From positions 335,300 to 399,299 of the forward strand of contig NZ_LR656164.1 of the NCBI RefSeq assembly GCF_902168435.1: a stretch of 64,000 bases of DNA, read 5' to 3'. Every line of letters starts with the position of its first letter. The stretch's first letter is position 1. The translations under genes were made by a program, and so were the position numbers. Source of the DNA: Bacillus marasmi (lineage in GTDB: Bacteria > Bacillota > Bacilli > Bacillales > Cytobacillaceae). The notes beneath the pieces were generated by a model. That model was not told the origin of the DNA. It did not search any database and saw only the letters and a list, made by a program, of their open reading frames with translations. This document shows, piece by piece, positions 58,252-64,000 of this stretch.

Positions 58252-59790
58252 TTGGCGATACTGGAAAAAGAAGTTGAGATAGTTTTAGCAGGTAGAACAA
58301 TGAAGTATTTTGAAAACTTGGGGTATTCCATTCCTAGACGTATAGATAATCGTGGGCGTACAAGAACCCCAAAAGGAACAAAAATATGGGTTAAGGTCGA
58401 GCATTTGCAAAAAGGGTCAGATGTAAAACTAACTAAAATTTGTGATGATTGTGGGATACAAATCCCTAACCAAAAATACGATAACATCCAAAGGAAACGA
58501 AATTTAGATGGGAAAGATCGCTGTCAAAAATGTGGAGCGGTAGCAGGCGGAATATATAGAAAAGAAAATCCTGCATATGAAAAATCACTAGAATATTTTG
58601 CTTTAAATAATAATATGGAATATTTATTGTTAGAGTTTAGTCATCATAATTCGAAACCCCCACAAGATATTTCGTATGGAAGTGCTGATGATTATTTATG
58701 GATATGTCCTGAGTATAAACACGAATATGATATGAGCGTTGCCTTAAGAACATCAATGGGGTGTAATTGTCCTTATTGTGCAGGACAAAGATTGTTAGTA
58801 GGATTTAATGATTTATGGACCACACATCCTCATATAGCTAAATTGTTAAAAAACAAACAACAGGGTTATGAACTTATTGCAGGAACGCATAAAAAAGAAG
58901 ATTTTCAATGCGAACATTGTGGTTTTGAAAAAAATGTAGTAGTTAAAAGAGTCACTCTATCTGGATTTTCATGTCCACGATGTTCGGATGGGATTAGTTA
59001 TCCGGAAAAGTTTGTTTTTAATTTATTAGAACAATTAGGGATTGATTTTAAATATCAACAAATATTCGAATGGTCGAAAAACATTCTACATGATAATTCT
59101 AAGTTAAGTGGAAATAAGCAATATGATTTTTATATTCCATTACTCAACTGCATTATTGAAACACATGGTAAACAACATTCTAATGAAAAGGGTTTTAGTG
59201 CTTTTGGCGGCAGAACTGGCGAAGAAGAAGTAGAGAACGATATCCTAAAAGAAAAACTTGCAAAAGAAAATCACATTGGAAATTACATTTCATTAGATTG
59301 TGGAGAGTCAACAATTAAATATATCAAAAAAAGTATCGAATCAAGTACTCTGAAAACCTTGATAAAGTTAGAAAATATTAATTGGGAAAAATGTCATGAA
59401 GCAGCTTGTCATAGTTTAGTGAAAACAGTTTGTGATTTATGGAATGAAGGAAAAAAAACAACTGAAATTATTGGGGCTACAAGATTAGATAGAAGTACGA
59501 TAATTAAATATCTAAAACAAGGAAAAATTCTAAGTTGGTGTGATTACGATTCAAAAGAAGAGTTAAGATTAAGTAATATTGCTAAAGCTAAAATCAGTGC
59601 TAAAAAGCGTTCAAGAAAAGTTGTACAGTTAACTTTAGATGGAGAGTTTATCAAGGATTGGGACAGTATAATTGAAGCACAAAAGTCATTAAATATCCAT
59701 AGCATATCAGCGGTATGTAAAGGTAAACGGAAATCAACCTGTGGCTTCAAATGGATGTACAAAGAAGAATACGAAGGATTGTTAGAATGA
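58252..59790 (+). CDS. Homing-endonuclease-like protein with zinc ribbons and NUMOD1 domain
   Basis: About 512 residues. The N-terminal part has a beta domain and CxxC pairs (CDDCG, CQKCG), then a DUF4379-like zinc ribbon (CPEYKHEYDMSV to CNCPYCAG) with another CxxC pair following. A nuclease domain of PD-(D/E)XK/Vsr type follows (SYPEKFVFNLLEQLG, QYDFYIP, IIETHGKQH). The C-terminus holds a helix-turn-helix and a NUMOD1-type DNA-binding domain (VVQLTLDGEFIKDWDS to CGFKWMYK). Together this is the plan of a free-standing homing endonuclease. TTG start with GGAGGG upstream; a longer ATG form lacks a good site. Codon use is more AT-rich than in the core genes. Confidence 0.82.
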   Translation: MAILEKEVEIVLAGRTMKYFENLGYSIPRRIDNRGRTRTPKGTKIWVKVEHLQKGSDVKLTKICDDCGIQIPNQKYDNIQRKRNLDGKDRCQKCGAVAGGIYRKENPAYEKSLEYFALNNNMEYLLLEFSHHNSKPPQDISYGSADDYLWICPEYKHEYDMSVALRTSMGCNCPYCAGQRLLVGFNDLWTTHPHIAKLLKNKQQGYELIAGTHKKEDFQCEHCGFEKNVVVKRVTLSGFSCPRCSDGISYPEKFVFNLLEQLGIDFKYQQIFEWSKNILHDNSKLSGNKQYDFYIPLLNCIIETHGKQHSNEKGFSAFGGRTGEEEVENDILKEKLAKENHIGNYISLDCGESTIKYIKKSIESSTLKTLIKLENINWEKCHEAACHSLVKTVCDLWNEGKKTTEIIGATRLDRSTIIKYLKQGKILSWCDYDSKEELRLSNIAKAKISAKKRSRKVVQLTLDGEFIKDWDSIIEAQKSLNIHSISAVCKGKRKSTCGFKWMYKEEYEGLLE

Positions 59791-59803
59791 AAGAATATAA
59801 AAT

Positions 59804-59838
59804 GACGGGCACTAACCAAAATTTGGATAGTGCCCGTC
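59804..59838 (+). terminator. Rho-independent terminator
   Basis: Perfect stem GACGGGCACTA/TAGTGCCCGTC, 13 bases after the homing-endonuclease-like gene. Confidence 0.9.
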
Positions 59839-60102
59839 ACATATTTTAACTCAACATTTTCCACCTGAATTGTTAGGATCCGCCCGTAACACAATTCAGA
59901 TGGAGTTTGCTTGGCAAATAGGTTTAAAAGGTCAGTACAAGAATAAGGTTCTATGTACTGACTTTTTTTCATTTTTAATATTAAGGATAGAAAATGATTT
60001 AAAAACAGACAGTTACTTAGACGCGTTCTTTTCCCTATATAACTTTTGTGGAAAATAGTAGAATGATATTATTGAGAGATAATTCACAAGGCGGGTAAGC
60101 GT

Positions 60103-61242
60103 ATGAATTTAGTATATAACTTGGGCATAAATATCTATTCAATAATACTTTTGATTATTATCTACTTTCATTCTTTAAGTCATGATGAAAAAGAATCCCT
60201 GCAGTATAAGCTTTTTATGAGGATGTTACAAATTACGATACTAATGCTAGCGGCGGATATATTCAGTCGGTTTGATGGGAATTCATATTTAATGTATTCA
60301 GTCATAAATCGGTTTGGGAATTTTTTAGTTTTCCTGCTGAATGCAATCTTACCGTCATTATGGTTACTATATGTTCATTTCCAAGTGTTTCAGGATGAGG
60401 GGAAAACGAGGCGGTTGTATTATCCTTTAATAGCTATTAATGGTGCAAATGCGGTAATGGTAATATTATCGCAATTTTTTGGCTGGTTTTACTATATTGA
60501 CTCAAATAATATTTACCACCGTGGTCCTCTCTTCTTGCTTTCTGCTTCTATTACTATTGTGCTGCTTCTCATCGCCTTTGTTATCATAATCGTTAATCAT
60601 AAAAAAATTGAAAAGAAACATTTTTTCTCGCTTGTGTTTTTTGCGGTTCCACCATTTGTGAGTATCTTTTTGCAAATTGCATTTTATGGAATATCACTAA
60701 TGTTAAACAGTGTTGTGATTTCCCTATTGATTGTATTTTTAAATATACAGAATCGCAGCCTCCACATTGATTATCTTACAGAAGCAAATAACCGCAAAAA
60801 TCTAGAAATATACTTAAAGGAAAAAATCAGAAAGTGTACCGAGGATAAGACTTTTTCAGCAATTATGATAGATTTGAATGATTTTAAATCAATAAACGAT
60901 ACTTTCGGTCATGATTTAGGAGACAGTGCATTGAAGATGTCTGTGAAACTTCTCAAAAGCTGTCTAAGATCAAATGATTTTATCGCTCGCTATGGCGGGG
61001 ATGAATTTTGTATTGTTCTAGATATATCAAACAGGGATGAATTAGAAGAGATTGTTTGCAGAATTAATAGCTCTATTGAAAAATATAATGAATCTAGTGC
61101 CCAGCCTTATAAGCTTGGCTTCAGTATGGGCTACACGGTCTATGATTACCATTCCCACATGAAAGCAGAGGAATTTCAAAAACAAATCGATAAACTGATG
61201 TATGAGAACAAGCAGGTCTATAAACAAAACAAGCTACAATAG
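60103..61242 (+). CDS. Membrane-bound diguanylate cyclase
   Basis: 379 residues. Residues about 1-215 hold seven or eight membrane helices. The C-terminal GGDEF domain has DFKSINDTFGHDLGD and the intact active site RYGGDEFC near 297-302. The inhibitory I-site RxxD (RSND) lies five residues upstream, so product feedback is expected. It should make cyclic di-GMP; what the membrane part senses is unknown. There is no EAL domain. Confidence 0.93.
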   Translation: MNLVYNLGINIYSIILLIIIYFHSLSHDEKESLQYKLFMRMLQITILMLAADIFSRFDGNSYLMYSVINRFGNFLVFLLNAILPSLWLLYVHFQVFQDEGKTRRLYYPLIAINGANAVMVILSQFFGWFYYIDSNNIYHRGPLFLLSASITIVLLLIAFVIIIVNHKKIEKKHFFSLVFFAVPPFVSIFLQIAFYGISLMLNSVVISLLIVFLNIQNRSLHIDYLTEANNRKNLEIYLKEKIRKCTEDKTFSAIMIDLNDFKSINDTFGHDLGDSALKMSVKLLKSCLRSNDFIARYGGDEFCIVLDISNRDELEEIVCRINSSIEKYNESSAQPYKLGFSMGYTVYDYHSHMKAEEFQKQIDKLMYENKQVYKQNKLQ

Positions 61243-61318
61243 GGTGCCAGGCACCGCCCGAAAAATCTTGTTTCACAAAAATCTGTGAAACAAGAAAAAT
61301 CGGGTGGTGCCAGGCACC
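61243..61318. repeat. Palindromic GGTGCCAGGCACC element
   Basis: GGTGCCAGGCACC at both ends (61243-61255 and 61306-61318) frames a near-perfect inverted repeat, CCCGAAAAATCTTG with its complement around TTTCACA/TGTGAAA. This small hairpin element is common in Bacillus genomes. Directly after the cyclase stop codon it may also end transcription. Confidence 0.8.
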
Positions 61319-61913
61319 TTTTGAATTTTTTGTGAATTGTGATTTAGATTGTAGTTATTATTTTCACTACAAATTATAATAACGATGTTACTTCAATTTT
61401 TCTGCGATACTCTTCGTACTTCAGCATTCAATCATTTTTTCATCTTATTTTTCATCCATTTATTTAGAAATCCTTTATGTTATAATCTAGAGCCTAAATC
61501 TATTTTTATTGGAGAGCTATTTAGTTATTGCTACTTGTTGCCATTGATATTTTATCCAAGAACCTCATCTGGTGATGGTATTTATTTGCTACCAACGCTA
61601 CTGCTCCTCATCATGCTGAACTCGCCATAAGATACTACTACCCAAGGAAGTACCATAATTTTGAAATATAGCAAAATGTAATTTACATCCTTCAGAATGG
61701 AGGTAAAAAAATGCCAAAACGAAATAATATTTGTTCAATCCAGCATTCCTTCTATTAAATCTGAATTCTCCCCTTTCATTTCTATTATTCTCAAACCTGC
61801 TATCAAGACATCTCATCAAAACCTCTCTTAATAACTAAAAAAAAGTCATTTAATCACTTGGAAAAGGGGACTGTTTCCTGTTCGACCAAAATTTTTTATA
61901 AAGGAGCCGTTTT
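61319..61913. other. Intergenic region without a convincing gene
   Basis: Short frames on both strands lack ribosome sites. A GGGGACTGTTTCCTGTTCGACC-like word lies near 61866. Nothing else is assigned. Confidence 0.5.
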
Positions 61914-62303
61914 ATGAATCCAGTAATGAGTAAGATTGTTAGAGGTCTCAGTGTTTGTTATTCTGAAGTTTTTCCAAATCCAGATACTGATTATTTCGAA
62001 TTAGAGTACAACGGAAAGTTATTTTTGATTGCTGACTCATATTGTATGAATCCTGATTGTACGTGCCAGGAGGCAGTATTGAATTTTGTTCAAATCATAC
62101 CAAAAAGAGGGAGGAAAGCCGAAAGTTTTATGATAAGGTATAAACTTAACGGAAGGGGATATAAAATCCATGATCAGGGAAATTTCAATAGACATGAATT
62201 ACGGTCTATAGTAAGGCAGTTTACCTCTGACGGAATGATCCTCGAACCATTAAATGAACGATTCAATGAGATGAAGGAAAAAGCAAAAGAGATTTTTAGT
62301 TAA
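61914..62303 (+). CDS. Hypothetical protein with clustered cysteines
   Basis: 129 residues. The segment DSYCMNPDCTCQEA has three cysteines close together, a possible metal site, followed by strands and a C-terminal helix. AAAGGAG precedes the ATG. I do not recognise the family; it resembles small proteins found near SEC-C genes. Confidence 0.65.
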   Translation: MNPVMSKIVRGLSVCYSEVFPNPDTDYFELEYNGKLFLIADSYCMNPDCTCQEAVLNFVQIIPKRGRKAESFMIRYKLNGRGYKIHDQGNFNRHELRSIVRQFTSDGMILEPLNERFNEMKEKAKEIFS

Positions 62304-62433
62304 CAAGCTATCGTGACTTACCGTTGTTTGGCCGACAGACAGAGTTGGCAGCGGTCAATGCTATTCATCATCAACTAAGAGCAATAAAATACATACGTAC
62401 TTCTTATTACTCCCCTGAAAGGAATATCCTCAA

Positions 62434-63414
62434 ATGAAAAAAGAATACTTAGATTTGAAATTGGATTTTATGTTTAAACAACTTTTTGGACAACCTAGCC
62501 GAAAGCATATTACGATAGCTTTTCTAAATGCTATTTTAGGGAGGAAGGGGACCGATCGTATTATTGACCTAACCTTCGAAAATACAGAAAAAGTAAAAGA
62601 TCGCACCGATGGTAAAACAGTAAGATTCGATGTCACTGTATTCACGACACTAGGAGAAAGGATTAATGTCGAAGTCCAAATCAAGGACCAGCAAGATATG
62701 CCAGAACGGACACTTTATTACTGGTCACGAATGTTTTCCTCTTCCCTAAATTCAGGCGATTCATACAAGCTACTACCACCCACCATTTTCATCACGATAG
62801 TTAACTACCCTTTATTCCCATCGGAAACTGACCGCTTTCATACGAAATTCCATATCATGGAAGATGAAGAAGGATTTCTTTGGTCTGACCGACTTGAATT
62901 CCATTTGATTGACCTGAGCAGTTTCATGGTACAATGGAAAAAATATAGGCGGAAATTAAAAGAACAGAATGAACACGAATTGCCATGGTTGATGATGTTA
63001 TCAGCGGCTGATGCAAAACGGAAAATTCAATACAGTGACATTTTGGCAGAACTGGAGGAATGGGCGATGAATATCGAAGAAGTTCGTGAAGCCTTGATTG
63101 AATGGGAAAATTTAAGCGCGGACAAGAAGAACCGTGACGAATACGAAGCGAGACTGAAGGAACTGCGTGATCAATTGAGCAATCTCCAGGGCTATCATCG
63201 TAAGGGGAAAGAAGAAGGGATTAAAGAAGGTATTAAGTTAGGAGTTGAAAAAGGAAAAATAGAAGGAATAAAAGAAGGAAAAAAAGAGGGAATAAAAGAA
63301 GGAATAATGGAAGGCAGCAGAATCATTGTAAGAAATTTGCTGAAAAAAGGATTAACAACGGCGGAAATTGCTGAGTTAACAGGATTAACTGAAGATGAAA
63401 TTCGCGAACTTTAA
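62434..63414 (+). CDS. Rpn-family recombination-promoting nuclease
   Basis: 326 residues. The N-terminal PD-(D/E)XK nuclease fold opens with LDFMFKQLFGQ and has the active-site D in RFDVTVFT and E-x-Q in NVEVQIK. The C-terminal part has EGIKEGIKLGVEKGKIEG-type repeats, which form a long amphipathic helix, then a helix-turn-helix-like GLTTAEIAELTGLTEDEI. Members move or recombine within genomes in an Rpn-like way. A 5'-truncated copy of it follows at 63656. Confidence 0.9.
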   Translation: MKKEYLDLKLDFMFKQLFGQPSRKHITIAFLNAILGRKGTDRIIDLTFENTEKVKDRTDGKTVRFDVTVFTTLGERINVEVQIKDQQDMPERTLYYWSRMFSSSLNSGDSYKLLPPTIFITIVNYPLFPSETDRFHTKFHIMEDEEGFLWSDRLEFHLIDLSSFMVQWKKYRRKLKEQNEHELPWLMMLSAADAKRKIQYSDILAELEEWAMNIEEVREALIEWENLSADKKNRDEYEARLKELRDQLSNLQGYHRKGKEEGIKEGIKLGVEKGKIEGIKEGKKEGIKEGIMEGSRIIVRNLLKKGLTTAEIAELTGLTEDEIREL

Positions 63415-63544
63415 ATGATTCCTCTTGAGTTGAAGCAAGGGGTCGGTTTGTATATTTGCCTGAATATTATCAATCATAGACTCTTGCAATAATAAGTTTT
63501 TAACTTTTCAGTGCTCAATCCAGTTACATTGAAAAACGATAAAA

Positions 63545-63587
63545 GGTCATGACAGGGAATTTGGTTCTTAGTCATGACCATTTTTTT
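63545..63587 (+). terminator. Rho-independent terminator
   Basis: Nine-base stem GGTCATGAC/GTCATGACC followed by seven T. Confidence 0.88.
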
Positions 63588-63655
63588 GCCGTTTTTCATT
63601 TGTGAATTGTAAAATATTAGGTTAATAGTGGGACAATAGCGCTGTTTTGCTTTGA

Positions 63656-64000
63656 TCTGACCGACTCGAATTCCATTTGATTGACCTTAGCAGTTTCATG
63701 GTACAATGGAAAAAATATAGACGGAAATTGAAAGAACTAAATGAAATCGAATTGCCATGGCTAATGATGTTATCAGCGGCTGATGCAAAACGGAAAATTC
63801 AATACAGTGACATTTTGGCAGAACTGGAGGAATGGGCGATGAATATCGAAGAAGTTCGTGAAGCCTTGATTGAATGGGAAAATTTAAGCGCGGACAAGAA
63901 AAACCGTGCTGAATACGAAGTGAGATTAAGAGAACTGCGTGATCAATTAAGCAATCTCCAGGGCTATCATCGTAAGGGGAAAGAAGAAGCAAAAAAACAA
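63656..64000 (+). pseudogene. 5'-truncated second copy of the Rpn-family gene (runs off the window)
   Basis: From SDRLEFHLIDLSSF onward the DNA matches the Rpn gene at 62434 almost base for base, with scattered substitutions (for example ELNEIELPW in place of EQNEHELPW). The nuclease domain is missing and no start with a ribosome site is present. The end beyond 64000 is not visible. Confidence 0.85.

Noticed and set aside
59870-60058. Short frame before the diguanylate cyclase
   Set aside because: It starts inside the spacer after a terminator, with no ribosome site and no protein-like pattern.
61385-61819. Short frames on both strands
   Set aside because: No ribosome sites, no recognisable protein pattern; composition is that of AT-rich spacer.

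Overview
The window is a chromosomal segment of a low-GC, spore-forming Bacillaceae bacterium. It carries cotE, spoVK, sirA and a Spo0E-type phosphatase gene, and the gene orders cotE-mutS-mutL, miaA-hfq-spoVK-hflX-ynbB-glnR-glnA, lexA/yneA-yneB-ynzC-tkt and sirA-yneF...ccdA-yneI-ccdC-yneK follow the Bacillus subtilis chromosome closely. The genus cannot be fixed from the sequence; a Neobacillus/Mesobacillus-like relative is plausible.

Region 1 (about 1-36 kb) is mostly conserved core: spore coat, mismatch repair, an MreB paralogue, tRNA modification, Hfq, GTPase HflX, the GlnR-GlnA nitrogen module with two GlnR boxes, LexA with divergent SOS boxes and the yneA-yneB-ynzC operon, transketolase, two tandem cydAB operons for cytochrome bd oxidase, a heterodimeric ABC exporter and the ccd genes. 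Several intergenic gaps hold short-period repeat arrays. Each has its own word, at 20-21 bp spacing, and one array has 15 units of 52 bp.

Region 2 (about 36-43.5 kb) is accessory. It begins with a selenocysteine tRNA gene (selC) that has its own promoter and terminator, followed by small unknown genes, a Rad50-like ATPase with a zinc hook, a VbhA-like orphan antitoxin, a MATE exporter and regulators.

Region 3 (about 43.8-50.4 kb) is the most unusual part. Five ATACCC-N4-GGGTAT palindromes of the CsoR/CstR type punctuate a sulfur-handling cluster: a DsrE-like protein, an FAD reductase-rhodanese-TusA fusion, a rhodanese-like protein without its cysteine, a divergent Tat-exported Fe-S protein plus cytochrome b without a catalytic subunit, an overlooked 58-residue membrane protein with two in-frame UGA codons, and a thioredoxin-reductase-like flavoprotein. 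Each UGA is followed at the right distance by a bacterial SECIS-like hairpin with G in the first two loop positions. With selC in the same window, this is best read as a two-selenocysteine membrane selenoprotein in a persulfide- or metal-responsive redox module.

Region 4 (about 50.4-64 kb) is a patchwork of small enzymes, small membrane proteins, decayed genes (DUF4386 with an in-frame stop, a truncated glyoxalase-fold copy), a homing-endonuclease-like gene, a diguanylate cyclase and an Rpn-type nuclease with a partial second copy running off the window end.
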